Below, one piece after another: positions 16,061 to 25,675 of a stretch of 64,000 nucleotides of DNA. The first letter of the stretch is position 1; each line of letters begins with the position of its first letter. Position numbers and translations under genes: made by a program. Source of the stretch: Haloarchaeobius sp. FL176 (lineage in GTDB: Archaea > Halobacteriota > Halobacteria > Halobacteriales > Natrialbaceae); the NCBI RefSeq assembly GCF_024609245.1, contig NZ_JANJYH010000009.1, positions 62,001-126,000 on the forward strand, in the 5' to 3' direction. Below the pieces are notes generated by a model. That model was not told where the DNA came from, searched no databases, and was given only the letters and a program-made list of their open reading frames with translations.

Positions 16061-19000
16061 ATGTCAGGGGGCAACGGGACGCTTTCGGTTCTCGTCGTCG
16101 GGGGCGAAACGGAGGTCGTCAGGGCGCTGTCGACCTACGACGAAGCACGTGAGCGGACCGTCGACTCGACGCACGTATCGGACCTACAGGGGGGCCAACT
16201 CCACCGGCACGGTCTCGTGCTCGTGGACCAGGGCGCGGCGGATGGCATCGTCGACGCGACCGGGACGGTGGCCGCGACGGACGAGGGTCCGCTCGTCGCC
16301 GCCGTGGTCGATGACAACGAGCGCGCCTCGGACGTGCTGGCGGCCGGTGCGAGCGTTGTGGTTCCCCGCAGCCGGCTGCTCGACCGGCCCGTACCGGTCC
16401 TCGACAGCCTGGTACCGTCTGCCGGCGCTGAGTCCAGCGGGCACGGCGAACCGCGGGGGGACGGCCTGTCGCCACTGTCGGACGGGGCGTTCGAGGCGGT
16501 TCCCGACGCGGTCGCGGTCGTCGACCCGGAGTCGGGGGAGTTCCGACACGTCTCCGAGCGATACGCGACGCTCGTCGGCTACGACCGCGAGACACTCCTC
16601 GAACTCTCCGTCGAGGGGATCGCTACCGAGGATTGGGAAACGGCGACACCGCTGTCGGTCGCCGACGAAGTTGGCGACAGCAACGAGCCCGCGAGGTTCG
16701 AGTGGCCCGTGCAGACGGCCGACGGCGGGCGTCGCTGGCTGGAGTCTGCACTCCAGGAGACGACGGTCGAGGGGGAGCGGCTTCTCGTGTCGACTGCACG
16801 CGACGTGACGGCGCGGCGCGCCGAGCGACCCTCCGTCGAACAGTTCCTCACGGACTCGGAGACGGCGATGACGTTCCACGACCCCGAGACCGGAGCAGTA
16901 CTCGATGCGAACCAGCGGGTCGCGGAACTGGTCGGGTACCCGGACAGTGAAGCCGTAATCGAAGCAGGACTCGGCGCTCTCTCCCCGGTGGGCGGCGACC
17001 GAACGCTGGGCGAACTCCGGACGGAGATTCAGCGGGTCGGTGAACGGATCAGGATGGCGGTTGTCGACTGGGCGACGACCGACGCCGGCGGCGACCAGGT
17101 ACGGCTCAAGGCGTTCGCCACCCCCGGCGTGCGGGACGGGGACCGCTTCGTCATCTGCCAGTGGCGGGACGTGACGGAGCGGTGGGAGCTGGAACGCACT
17201 TACCGTCACGTCTTCGAGAGCGTCAGCGACGGCCTCGTGGTCCACGACCCCGACACTGGCGAGATCGTCGAGGTGAACGGCCAGTTCTGCGAGATGACGG
17301 GGTACGAGCGCGAGGAGCTGCTTGGCGAGTCCGTCGACATGATAACCGCGAAGAACCAGGGGTACTCCTTCGAACGCGTCCGTAGTCTCATCGGCCGGGC
17401 CGCGGAGGAGGGACCACAGCTGTTCGAGTGGTGGAACGAGAGCGCCGATGGGGAGACCTTCCCGGTGGAGGTTCACCTGTCACTGGCCGAGATCCACGGA
17501 ACCGAGCGGGTCCTCGCAAGCGTCAGGGACATCACGCAGCGGAAGCGTCGGGAGCGCGAGTTCGAACAGATATTCAACAACGTGAACGACGCTATCGCCG
17601 TCCACGACCCCGAGACCGCCGAGTTCATCGACGTCAACGACACGTACGTGGAACAGTTCGGGTACGACGTCGAGACGATTCGGGAGCTCGGTATCGAGGG
17701 GCTCAGCAAGACGGACGGCTCGTTCACCGCAGAGCGTGGGCGCGAGGTCATCCGACGCGTCCACGAGACGGGCGAGCCGGAGACCGTCGAGCTGTGGGTC
17801 GAACGCGCGGACGGCGAGGAACGCGTGTACGAGGTGAACGCGACCGCGGCGACTATCGACGGCGAGGAGCGTGTCCTGACCATCAACCGCGACATCACCG
17901 AACGAAGACGTCGTGAGCGGGAGTACGAGCAGGTGTTCGACGGGGTCAACGACGCGATATCGGTCCACGATCCGTGGCGCGAGGAGATGCTGGACGCGAA
18001 CCGGACGCTCTGTGAGCTCGTCGGGTACGACCGGGAGACGGTGCTCGACCGCGGAATCGACGGTATCTCGGTCGACGACCAGGGATTCACCGAGGCGCGA
18101 GCGTACGAGCTGCAGCGGGAGGTCGCGGAGTCGGGTGAGCCACAGACGGCCGAGTGGCGGGTCGAGACGGCCGATGGGGAGCGGCGGGTGCTGGAGACGA
18201 ACGTCACGCCCGCGACCATCGGCGGCGAGCAACGAATCCTCGTGCTCTCGCGTGACGTGACCGAACGGCGACGGCGCAGTCGGCAGCTCGAACTCATCGT
18301 CGGGCGTATCGACGAGGCCGTGGCGCTCTCGGAGGAGGCCACCACGGTCGGGGAACCGGAGTACCTCAGTCCGGTCGTCGAGGATATCTTCGGCCTGCCC
18401 CACGAGGAACTGGCGGAGGATACGACCGTCATCCGGTCGCGAATCCACGAGGACGACCTGGAGCAGTACGAGGCCGAGGGCGCGGCGATGCTGGCGGACG
18501 CCGAAGCCGGGGAGACGAAGGACAGATACGACTTCGAGTTCAGATACCACCATCCGAACGGCGACCTCCGGTGGATTCACCTGACGGCATACCCGATGCC
18601 CGACGTCGACGGGTACGGCCGGGTCGCGGTGTTCGAGGACATCACCGAGCAAAAGCGCCGCGAGCAGGAGTACGAGCAGATATTCGACGCCGTGATCGAC
18701 GGCATCACGGTCCACGACACCGAAACCGGCGAAATCGTCGATGCGAACGAAGCGATGTCGGACCTCGTCGGGTACGACGCCGAGGAGATGGTGGGGATGG
18801 ATATCGGGGACCTCAGCCCGACCGAGTCCGGCTATACGACCGAGCGTGGGCTGGAGATCATCGACCGGGTGATGGAGCGCGGTGAGCCGGAGGTCGTGGA
18901 CTGGGTCGCGGAGACGGCGGACGGCGAGCACCGCTGGCTCGAGGTCAAGGCCACGCCGGTCGTGATCGGCGGGGAGGAGCGCTACCTCGCCATCGACCGC

Positions 19001-21103
19001 GACATCAGCGAGCGCAGGGAGCGGGAGGAGGAACTCAAACGGACCCAGCGCCAGTTCAGACAGATATCGGAGGCCGTCGACGAGGTCATCCACCTCGCGG
19101 CCGCGGACCTGTCCGAGACGTACTACCTGAGTCCAGCCTACGAGGACATCTGGGGCCGTCCACTGGAGGACATGTACGAGGACCCGTTCGCGTTCGAGGA
19201 TACCATCCACCCCGATGACAGCGAGGAGTTCCTCACGTTCCTCGACGACGTGACGGCGGAACTGACCGACCCGGCCGTCGACGAGCGCGACCAGTACAGC
19301 TACGAGTACCGTGTCGAGCGTGACGACGGGGACGTCCGGTGGATCGACGGCCGGCTCTACCCGATCCGGGACGACGAGGGGCGTGTCACCCGGCTCGTCT
19401 CGGTCAGCCGCGACGTGACGGAGTCGAGACGGCGACGGGAGACGCTCGAGTCTTTCCAGGAGGCGACGGCCGAACTCTCGGCGGCCGACTCGACGAGCGC
19501 CGCCTGCCGGACCGCGGTGCAGGCCGCGACCTCGGTCTTCGACCTCCGCGCGGTGGCCGTCTACACCCACGACGAAATCAGCGGTGCGCTGGTGCCGACG
19601 GCCACGTCGGAGGGGCTCGGGAGCCCGGACGAACTCCCCGAGTGGAACGCGGCGGACACGGTCCAGTGGGAGGCGTTCGTCGACGAACGGGTGGTCGAGC
19701 TCGACGCGGGCGAGAACCGGCCCGTCGCCGTCGGCCCCGACGTACCGCTGGTCGTGATGCCGCTGTCGGGCCACGGGGTGCTCGTCGTCTGGGCGGACGA
19801 CGAGGCCCCGGTCGAGACCGCACACCTCATCGCAGCCACGCTGGAAGGGGCGCTGAACCACGTCGTCGGCGAACGCAGGCTCGAGTCACAGCGAGCGGAG
19901 CTGGAGGCACAGACCGCACGGGCCGAACAGCTGGAGCGCATCGCGCGACTGAACCGCCGTGTCGAGGCGGCAATCACGGACGAGTCGTCGAGGGTCGGAG
20001 TCGAACGCGCGCTCTGTGAGCACCTCGTCGAGATCGAGCCGTTCGTCCACGCCTGGGTCGCCGAACGCCAACCCAGCGGCGAGAGCCTGGAGCTACGAAC
20101 GACCACCGGGCTCTCACGTGAGACGGTCGGGAGATGGCTGCAGGAGCGCGGCGACGACCAGCCCGAGCACCCGGCCATCACCGCCTCGCGGACTGACGAG
20201 GTGTGCGTGGATTCGGATCTGGTCGGGGGTGCTGGCTGGCGGCGCGACCTGCTTCGCCGTGGCGTCCAGAGCATCTGTGCGGTGCCGCTTTCCTACGAGG
20301 GTATCGTCCACGGAGTACTCGTCATCCACGCCGCGACGCCGAACGCCTTCGAGGAGCCGGCGCGCGAGACGCTCGACCAGCTGGGGAACTCCATCGGCTA
20401 CGCCGTCACGGCCATCGAGCGGCGGCGGGCGCTCGAGTCCGACGAGACCCTCGAAATCGAGCTCCGGGAGACAGGTGCGTCGGTCCCGTTCGCACACCTC
20501 GCGTCGACGACCGGCTGTCAGGTGCGACACGACCGGACCGTGAGGCGGCAGGACGGCTCGCTCAGAATCGTCTACACCGTCGTCGGAGACGTTCCGGACG
20601 AACTCGGCTCGGTCGCCGACGACATCCTCCCTGGCGAGACGACGGTGCTCTCGGAGGGTGACGACAGGGTCGTGCTCGAACGGACCGGGACCACGTGGTT
20701 CGGCTCCATCGTCTCCGAGTTCGGGGGGGTGTTGCGACGGGCGCACGCCACACCGGACCGGACGAGCATCGTCGTCGAGCTGCCGACCGACACCGAGACC
20801 CGGCGGTTCGTTCACCGGCTCCAGGAACGCATCCCCGAACTGGAACTCCACGCGCAGCGCCAGCAGGCCGCCGACAGCTCGATCCCGGGCGAGCTGACGG
20901 AGCGCCTGGACCAGCGCCTGTCGCCACGCCAGAAGGAGGCACTGCAGACCGCGTTCCGCCTGGGGTACTTCGACTGGCCGCGGGAGCACAGCGGCGAGGA
21001 CATCGCCGAGACGATGGACATCACCCAGCCGACGCTGAACAAACACCTCCGTGTCGCAGAGCGGAAACTGGTGGCGTCGGTACTCGAGGAGATGGACCGG
21101 TGA
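16061..21103 (+). CDS. Giant eight-PAS, two-GAF Bat-type transcriptional regulator
   Basis: A 1680-residue soluble sensor-regulator. In order: a receiver-like N-terminus (to about 120), eight PAS domains (about 140-1125), two GAF domains (about 1135-1450), a Bat-associated domain and a C-terminal HTH_10 (about 1612-1675, RLSPRQKEALQTAFRLGYFDWPRE...). PAS4, PAS5 and PAS7 are close repeats (EQIFNNVNDAIAVHDP, EQVFDGVNDAISVHDP, EQIFDAVIDGITVHDT), showing internal duplication. Bacterio-opsin activator proteins of this type respond to oxygen, redox or light and activate transcription. The ATG at 16061 is preferred because the upstream in-frame stretch looks intergenic. Several times longer than a classical Bat protein. 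Confidence 0.9.
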   Translation: MSGGNGTLSVLVVGGETEVVRALSTYDEARERTVDSTHVSDLQGGQLHRHGLVLVDQGAADGIVDATGTVAATDEGPLVAAVVDDNERASDVLAAGASVVVPRSRLLDRPVPVLDSLVPSAGAESSGHGEPRGDGLSPLSDGAFEAVPDAVAVVDPESGEFRHVSERYATLVGYDRETLLELSVEGIATEDWETATPLSVADEVGDSNEPARFEWPVQTADGGRRWLESALQETTVEGERLLVSTARDVTARRAERPSVEQFLTDSETAMTFHDPETGAVLDANQRVAELVGYPDSEAVIEAGLGALSPVGGDRTLGELRTEIQRVGERIRMAVVDWATTDAGGDQVRLKAFATPGVRDGDRFVICQWRDVTERWELERTYRHVFESVSDGLVVHDPDTGEIVEVNGQFCEMTGYEREELLGESVDMITAKNQGYSFERVRSLIGRAAEEGPQLFEWWNESADGETFPVEVHLSLAEIHGTERVLASVRDITQRKRREREFEQIFNNVNDAIAVHDPETAEFIDVNDTYVEQFGYDVETIRELGIEGLSKTDGSFTAERGREVIRRVHETGEPETVELWVERADGEERVYEVNATAATIDGEERVLTINRDITERRRREREYEQVFDGVNDAISVHDPWREEMLDANRTLCELVGYDRETVLDRGIDGISVDDQGFTEARAYELQREVAESGEPQTAEWRVETADGERRVLETNVTPATIGGEQRILVLSRDVTERRRRSRQLELIVGRIDEAVALSEEATTVGEPEYLSPVVEDIFGLPHEELAEDTTVIRSRIHEDDLEQYEAEGAAMLADAEAGETKDRYDFEFRYHHPNGDLRWIHLTAYPMPDVDGYGRVAVFEDITEQKRREQEYEQIFDAVIDGITVHDTETGEIVDANEAMSDLVGYDAEEMVGMDIGDLSPTESGYTTERGLEIIDRVMERGEPEVVDWVAETADGEHRWLEVKATPVVIGGEERYLAIDRDISERREREEELKRTQRQFRQISEAVDEVIHLAAADLSETYYLSPAYEDIWGRPLEDMYEDPFAFEDTIHPDDSEEFLTFLDDVTAELTDPAVDERDQYSYEYRVERDDGDVRWIDGRLYPIRDDEGRVTRLVSVSRDVTESRRRRETLESFQEATAELSAADSTSAACRTAVQAATSVFDLRAVAVYTHDEISGALVPTATSEGLGSPDELPEWNAADTVQWEAFVDERVVELDAGENRPVAVGPDVPLVVMPLSGHGVLVVWADDEAPVETAHLIAATLEGALNHVVGERRLESQRAELEAQTARAEQLERIARLNRRVEAAITDESSRVGVERALCEHLVEIEPFVHAWVAERQPSGESLELRTTTGLSRETVGRWLQERGDDQPEHPAITASRTDEVCVDSDLVGGAGWRRDLLRRGVQSICAVPLSYEGIVHGVLVIHAATPNAFEEPARETLDQLGNSIGYAVTAIERRRALESDETLEIELRETGASVPFAHLASTTGCQVRHDRTVRRQDGSLRIVYTVVGDVPDELGSVADDILPGETTVLSEGDDRVVLERTGTTWFGSIVSEFGGVLRRAHATPDRTSIVVELPTDTETRRFVHRLQERIPELELHAQRQQAADSSIPGELTERLDQRLSPRQKEALQTAFRLGYFDWPREHSGEDIAETMDITQPTLNKHLRVAERKLVASVLEEMDR

Positions 21104-21247
21104 GAGACCGGCGAGGACGGCCGACCTACGCGTCACTCAGTCCGTGAGAACGCGTGACGAATCTATCTGTATAGCCCTGTGATCACTTCCCAGACATTCC
21201 ACGTAGCGACCAGCCTTCAGTGGGTGTAGCCACTACGTTTCGTTGCG

Positions 21248-21379
21248 ATGAGCCAGCCGAACAGGAACCCCACGGCAACGGACCCCGTCTACGTGCTGTC
21301 ATCCCACCCCTCTGACTCGCGGACAGTCGTCTCGTGGGGCACGCACCACTCGACCGAGGTGACCACCGATGGCAGGTGA
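21248..21379 (+). CDS. Small protein (43 aa) overlapping a regulator gene
   Basis: The ORF reads MSQPNRNPTATDPVYVLSSH...STEVTTDGR and ends 11 bases inside the next gene. Its overlap with the winged-helix regulator implies translational coupling. The composition is that of a short haloarchaeal protein with a strand-rich centre (VYVLSSHPSDSRTVVSW). No family was recognised with certainty. Confidence 0.5.
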   Translation: MSQPNRNPTATDPVYVLSSHPSDSRTVVSWGTHHSTEVTTDGR

Positions 21380-21827
21380 GCAGCTCCGTCGACGCCGCGT
21401 CGGCGAATCCGACCGGACCGAGCGGCGCGACAGTCCTCACGTCGGCGGTGAGGCAGCGGCCGTCGCTACCGAACGCGAGTTCACCGTCCACGGCGACGAT
21501 GCGTCGGCCGTTCTCGAACTGCTCGACGACGACTACGCCCGCCAGATCCTCGAAGTCCTCGACGATGGCCCCCTCCCTGCACGGCCGCTCGTCGAACGTT
21601 GCGATGCGTCCAAACCGACGGTGTATCGCAGACTGAACCGGCTCGAGGAGCAGGACTTCGTCGCCGTCGGCACGGAACTCGACCGCGGTGGTCACCACCG
21701 CAAGGTGTTCGACTCCACCCTCGTCAGCGCCACCGTCGAGTTCGACGGTGGTTGCCCTGCGGTCCGCGTGACTGTCGACTGCGCGGACGACGGCCCGACA
21801 CGGCGGCTGTCCGGGCCCTCCGACTGA
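21369..21827 (+). CDS. Winged-helix (ArsR/HTH_20-like) transcriptional regulator
   Basis: A 152-residue protein with an Arg-rich N-terminus (about 1-40) and a winged-helix domain from about 45 to 115: AVLELLDDDYARQILEVLDDGPLPARPLVER, recognition helix SKPTVYRRLNRLEEQDFV and wing ELDRGGHHRKVFDS. A short C-terminal strand segment (SATVEFDGGCPAVRVTV) could mediate dimerisation. It resembles the many small haloarchaeal HTH_20 regulators. Its targets are unknown. It overlaps a 43-aa ORF upstream and converges with the dihydrofolate reductase gene. Confidence 0.8.
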   Translation: MAGEQLRRRRVGESDRTERRDSPHVGGEAAAVATEREFTVHGDDASAVLELLDDDYARQILEVLDDGPLPARPLVERCDASKPTVYRRLNRLEEQDFVAVGTELDRGGHHRKVFDSTLVSATVEFDGGCPAVRVTVDCADDGPTRRLSGPSD

Positions 21828-21875
21828 AGAGCCCCGCTGCTTCGGCCCTCCACCCACAGCAACACCGAACCCGAC

Positions 21876-22358
21876 TCACTCCTCGGTCTCGACAGGGGTC
21901 CACTCCTCTAACGTGTAGCCGTCGTAGGCCGTCTCCGAGACGAGTCGCCAGTCCTCACGGGAAAAGGCCGGGAACTCGGCATCACCCTCGTACTCGCCCG
22001 CCACGCGACTGAGAAGCATCCGGTCGTACTCCGGCAGGAACGCCTCGTAGATGGCGCTCCCACCGAGGACGTACAGCACCGGTGCTCCCTGCTCGCTGGC
22101 GACGGATATCGCCTGACGGACGCTCCCGGCGTGGGTGACCGACGGGTCGGCGTACTCACGGTCACTCCGGCTCAGGACGACCTGCTGGGCACCGGGCGGG
22201 TCGTCGAACATCTCGAACGTACGACGCCCGATGACGACGACGTCGTCGTCGACGCGCTCCCGATAGCGGCGGACCTCCGCCGGCAGACTCCAGGGGAGCG
22301 TCGGTCCGTCCCCGATGACACCGTTCTCGCTGACAGCTGCGACCGCGATGACGTCCAT
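21876..22358 (-). CDS. folA: Dihydrofolate reductase
   Basis: A 160-residue DHFR that reduces dihydrofolate to tetrahydrofolate with NADPH. Family marks are IAVAAVSENGVIGDGPTLPWSLPAE (catalytic loop with W, L and P), VVIGRRTFEMF, VVLSRSD and VLGGSAIYEAFLP (GG nucleotide loop), followed by DRMLLSRVAGEYEGDAEFP. Length and motifs match haloarchaeal HdrA/FolA types. No thymidylate synthase gene is adjacent. The start is the first ATG. Confidence 0.95.
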   Translation of the reverse strand: MDVIAVAAVSENGVIGDGPTLPWSLPAEVRRYRERVDDDVVVIGRRTFEMFDDPPGAQQVVLSRSDREYADPSVTHAGSVRQAISVASEQGAPVLYVLGGSAIYEAFLPEYDRMLLSRVAGEYEGDAEFPAFSREDWRLVSETAYDGYTLEEWTPVETEE

Positions 22359-22477
22359 ATCGTTAGGTCCGCCTCCATGAAGTAAGCCCCATCGCTCGCG
22401 GACGACCCGGAAGGACGGTTCTCACGGCGGGGGAGTCAGCTATCGGATATAAGCGCTCTGCCGACGTTTCAGTACCT

Positions 22478-22891
22478 ATGAGCTCCACACTCCGGAACTA
22501 CGGTACTGGCATCGGCATCCCGCTCGGCGCGGCTATCGGCGTGACTACCGCCGTGGTGACCGGGCGGTCCGACGAGCTCGCACTCCTCGTGGGCTACGGC
22601 GTCTCGGGTGGGCTCCTCGCCGGAGCGTTCGTCGGCCAGTTCGCCGACAGCTACAGCGGTGCGAGCGACTGGGCCGGGAGGGTCTTCGGTGTCGCAGTGC
22701 TCGTCAGCCTGCTCGTCGGCACTGCGCTCGGCCTGCTGGTCGCCTGGTCATTAGACGCCGCGTTCGCGAACGGTGCAGCGGTCGGCGCGATAGCAGGGGT
22801 CTCGCTCGGTGTCCTGCTCGGCGGTATCCTCCTGACCTCGGCCCGGAGCGGCGAGAAATCTGGTCGGGGACGCCCCGACGGCGCCGAGTAG
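22478..22891 (+). CDS. Small membrane protein of unknown function, 137 aa
   Basis: Four predicted membrane segments rich in Gly, Ala and Val: about residues 9-30, 35-55, 65-90 and 95-125 (VGAIAGVSLGVLLGGILLTSA). The gene ends with a short basic tail. A TATA-like GATATAA lies about 30 bases upstream of the ATG, so it is probably leaderless. I recognise no family. Confidence 0.7.
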   Translation: MSSTLRNYGTGIGIPLGAAIGVTTAVVTGRSDELALLVGYGVSGGLLAGAFVGQFADSYSGASDWAGRVFGVAVLVSLLVGTALGLLVAWSLDAAFANGAAVGAIAGVSLGVLLGGILLTSARSGEKSGRGRPDGAE

Positions 22892-23031
22892 TGGAGCGGG
22901 CCCTCCTCGCAGCGCCCTCGAAGGTTGCTGTGGACGGTGCGACGGGCAGCTGCCACGAGATCACAGCACAAACTTTCAGGGTCTGAAACGGAGGGACGGC
23001 GACTATAAGTCTGCCGTCAGTTGGTCGGTGT

Positions 23032-23949
23032 ATGAATGCCATCGATGCGACGAAAGTATCGAAACAATACAGCTCGACGACGGCGCTGGACCGCGTCGAT
23101 CTCACGGTCGAGGAGGGTGAGACGTTCGGATTTCTGGGCCCGAACGGGGCCGGAAAATCGACGTTCATCAACATCCTGCTTGACTTCGCGAAGCCGAGCG
23201 ACGGGCAGGTCGAGATCTTCGGGGCGGACTGCCAGCGCAACGGCGTCGAGGCCCGCGAGCGCGTCGGCGTGCTCCCCGAGGGATACTCGGTCATCGAACG
23301 CCTGACAGGCCGGCAGCATATCGAGTACGCGATCCGGTCGAAGGACGCCCACGGCACGAACCCACTCGACATCCTCGACCGGGTAGGTATCCGTGACGCC
23401 GCGGACCGCAAGGCGAGCGGCTACTCGAAGGGGATGGCACAACGGCTCGTCCTCGGGATGGCACTGGTCGGCGAACCGGACCTCCTGTTGCTCGACGAGC
23501 CGAGCACCGGTCTGGACCCCAACGGCGCGGCGGAGATGCGCCAGATACTACGCGAGGAGAACGAGCGCGGAGCGACCATCTTCTTCTCCTCGCACATCCT
23601 CGAGCAGGTCGAGGCCGTCTGTGACCGCGTCGGCATCCTCCAGAACGGTGAACTCGTCGCCGTCGACACCATCGAGGGGCTGCGGGAGTCTATGGGTGGC
23701 GGCACGAAGCTGGTGCTCACGCTGGACGAGCTCCACGACAGCATGCTCACCGAGATAGAAGGGATAGACGGGGTCGAGACGGTGGCGTCGCTTGGCGACT
23801 CCACCATCGAGGTGACGTGTACGAACGACGCGAAGATGGACATCGTCGTGGCCCTCCACGAGGCCGGCATCGAGGTGATGAACTTCAAGACCGAGGAGGC
23901 GTCGCTCGAGGACATGTTCATCGAGTACACCGGGTCCAGAGGCCGATGA
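23032..23949 (+). CDS. ABC-2-type transporter ATP-binding protein
   Basis: A 305-residue ABC ATPase of the drug/copper-processing export type (NosF/CcmA-like). Walker A is GPNGAGKST (near 38), the signature SGYSKGMAQRLVLGMAL, Walker B LLLLDEPSTGLD, and the switch His FFSSHILEQVE. The C-terminal 75 residues form the accessory domain usual in this subfamily. A TATA-like CTATAAGT sits about 25-32 bases before the ATG. It overlaps the first of two membrane partners by four bases (ATGA). Confidence 0.92.
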   Translation: MNAIDATKVSKQYSSTTALDRVDLTVEEGETFGFLGPNGAGKSTFINILLDFAKPSDGQVEIFGADCQRNGVEARERVGVLPEGYSVIERLTGRQHIEYAIRSKDAHGTNPLDILDRVGIRDAADRKASGYSKGMAQRLVLGMALVGEPDLLLLDEPSTGLDPNGAAEMRQILREENERGATIFFSSHILEQVEAVCDRVGILQNGELVAVDTIEGLRESMGGGTKLVLTLDELHDSMLTEIEGIDGVETVASLGDSTIEVTCTNDAKMDIVVALHEAGIEVMNFKTEEASLEDMFIEYTGSRGR

Positions 23950-24761
23950 ACTGGCAACTCATCGCGCGGAAGGACTTCATCGACACCGCGAACCAGCGGT
24001 CGACGAGGGTCCTCCTCTCGCTGGTCGCCATGGCAACGCTGCTGGCCGGGTACATCTACCCCCTCACGGTCTCCGAAGAAGCAGCCACCACGACCGCGAC
24101 ATTCAGCACGTACGCGGTGGGCTGGCTCACGACGCTCGTGCCCCTGGTCGGGGTACTGCTCGGGTATGCCTCCGTGGTCAGCGAACGCGAGTCCGGCTCC
24201 CTCCTGCTGAAGCTATCGCTCCCAATCAGCCGTGAGGACGTCCTGGTCGGCAAGTACGTCTCACGGACTGGGCTGCTGACTGCCACCATCGTCGGGTCGC
24301 TGGCCATCGCGGGCTGGCTCGTCGTCTACCCGTTCGGGACGCTCGACCTGCTCCCGTTCGTCGGCTTCGTCGTGTTGACAGCCCTCTTCGGTGCTATCTG
24401 GACCGGCATCGGAATGGCCGTTTCGCTCCTCGTCTCCACGAAGCGCCGTGCACTCGTCCTCGGTGTGACGGTGTTCTTCCTCCTCGTCATCGTCTGGGAC
24501 ACGGTCGTGAACGCCCTCGCTCTCGCGCTCGAAGGACTCGGGATCACGGACGGGGAACTACCCGACCCGCTCCAGTTCGTGGTCGGACTGGAGCCAGGGA
24601 GACTCTTCCGTCGCATCACGGAGGGGTTCGTCGACCCGAACGCGACGGTCGACGGCGCGTGGTACCTCAGTGAGTGGATCGCACTCGTGCTGTTCGTTGT
24701 GTGGCTCGTCGGCCCACTCGGACTCGCCTATCTCCGATTCTCGGGGGTGGACCTCTCATGA
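23946..24761 (+). CDS. ABC-2-type permease 1
   Basis: A 271-residue membrane protein with about six hydrophobic segments. The N-terminal motif MNWQLIARKDFIDTANQRST and the loop VVSERESGSLLLKLSLPISREDVLVGKYVSR are typical of the NosY/ABC-2 family. The start overlaps the ATPase stop (ATGA). With its neighbour it forms a heterodimeric exporter. The substrate is not evident. Confidence 0.88.
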   Translation: MNWQLIARKDFIDTANQRSTRVLLSLVAMATLLAGYIYPLTVSEEAATTTATFSTYAVGWLTTLVPLVGVLLGYASVVSERESGSLLLKLSLPISREDVLVGKYVSRTGLLTATIVGSLAIAGWLVVYPFGTLDLLPFVGFVVLTALFGAIWTGIGMAVSLLVSTKRRALVLGVTVFFLLVIVWDTVVNALALALEGLGITDGELPDPLQFVVGLEPGRLFRRITEGFVDPNATVDGAWYLSEWIALVLFVVWLVGPLGLAYLRFSGVDLS

Positions 24762-25582
24762 CGTGGCGTGACATCGCCCACAAGGACATCAACGACGCGG
24801 GCCGCTCCAAGAGCATCTGGCTCCTCGTCGGAATCCTGCTGGCGCTCTCGCTGGGATACGCCTACGCGCACCAGTATCTCGGGGAAGAGACGTTCGTCGG
24901 ATTCGTCAATGGACTGGCCGGAGTCATCGCGCTGGTACTCCCGCTGCTCGCGGTCATGCTCGGCTACAAGGCCATCGTCCACGAGCGGACCAGCGGGAGC
25001 CTCCTGCTCTCACTGTCGCTCCCGCACAACCGTCGCGACCTGGCGCTTGGCACGTTCGTCGGTCGGTCGGTCGTGCTGCTCGTCCCCACTCTCGTCGCCC
25101 TCGTGCTCGCCGGTGGACTCGGTGCGATACTGTACGGAACCGAGGGTATCGCGCGGTACCCCTGGTTCCTGTTCGCAACCGTGCTGTTCGGCCTCTCCTT
25201 CGTCGGCATCGCGGTCGGCCTCTCGATGTCGACCACCAGAGACCGCTGGATTACGTTCGGGGCACTCGGGGGATACCTGCTCCTCGTCAACTTCTGGGGG
25301 CTCCTCCACACGATGACGCTGGTCATCCTGCACCGGTTCGACACCGCGGTGCTGCTGCCACAGAACCTGCCCGAGTGGTCGTACCTCTACCGGCTCCTCG
25401 AACCGGGGCAGGCGTACTATCGGCTCCTCGAACTGGGGTTCGACGGCCAGCGCGCCAGCCTGTACGTCCGCGAGAGCGCACCGTTCTACGTCGACTGGTG
25501 GATGGCGGTGCTGCTGTTGGTGCTCTGGACCGTCGTCCCGATGCTTCTCGGGTATCGACGGTTCAGTAGCGGCGACCTGTAG
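24758..25582 (+). CDS. ABC-2-type permease 2
   Basis: A 274-residue paralogue of permease 1, with matching landmarks: MTWRDIAHKDINDAGRSKS at the N-terminus and VHERTSGSLLLSLSLPHNRRDLALGTFVGR in the first cytoplasmic loop, then about five more membrane segments. The start overlaps the preceding stop (ATGA), so the three ABC genes are one translationally coupled operon. The likely product is an efflux pump with two different membrane halves. Confidence 0.88.
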   Translation: MTWRDIAHKDINDAGRSKSIWLLVGILLALSLGYAYAHQYLGEETFVGFVNGLAGVIALVLPLLAVMLGYKAIVHERTSGSLLLSLSLPHNRRDLALGTFVGRSVVLLVPTLVALVLAGGLGAILYGTEGIARYPWFLFATVLFGLSFVGIAVGLSMSTTRDRWITFGALGGYLLLVNFWGLLHTMTLVILHRFDTAVLLPQNLPEWSYLYRLLEPGQAYYRLLELGFDGQRASLYVRESAPFYVDWWMAVLLLVLWTVVPMLLGYRRFSSGDL

Positions 25583-25675
25583 GGCCCGTGACGCCCTCGA
25601 CCGGGCCCTGCTACCGGTTGAATCGGTGACCACGGGCTGTGAGTTCCGAGCGACAGTTTCGGTCACTCGTGGAAG

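Noticed and set aside
17480-19861. 793-codon open frame on the minus strand
   Set aside because: It lies wholly antisense to the PAS regulator. In GC-rich haloarchaeal DNA the reverse strand of an acidic gene is often free of stops. Its composition (Val/Arg/Asp-rich strings without motifs) is that of a shadow.
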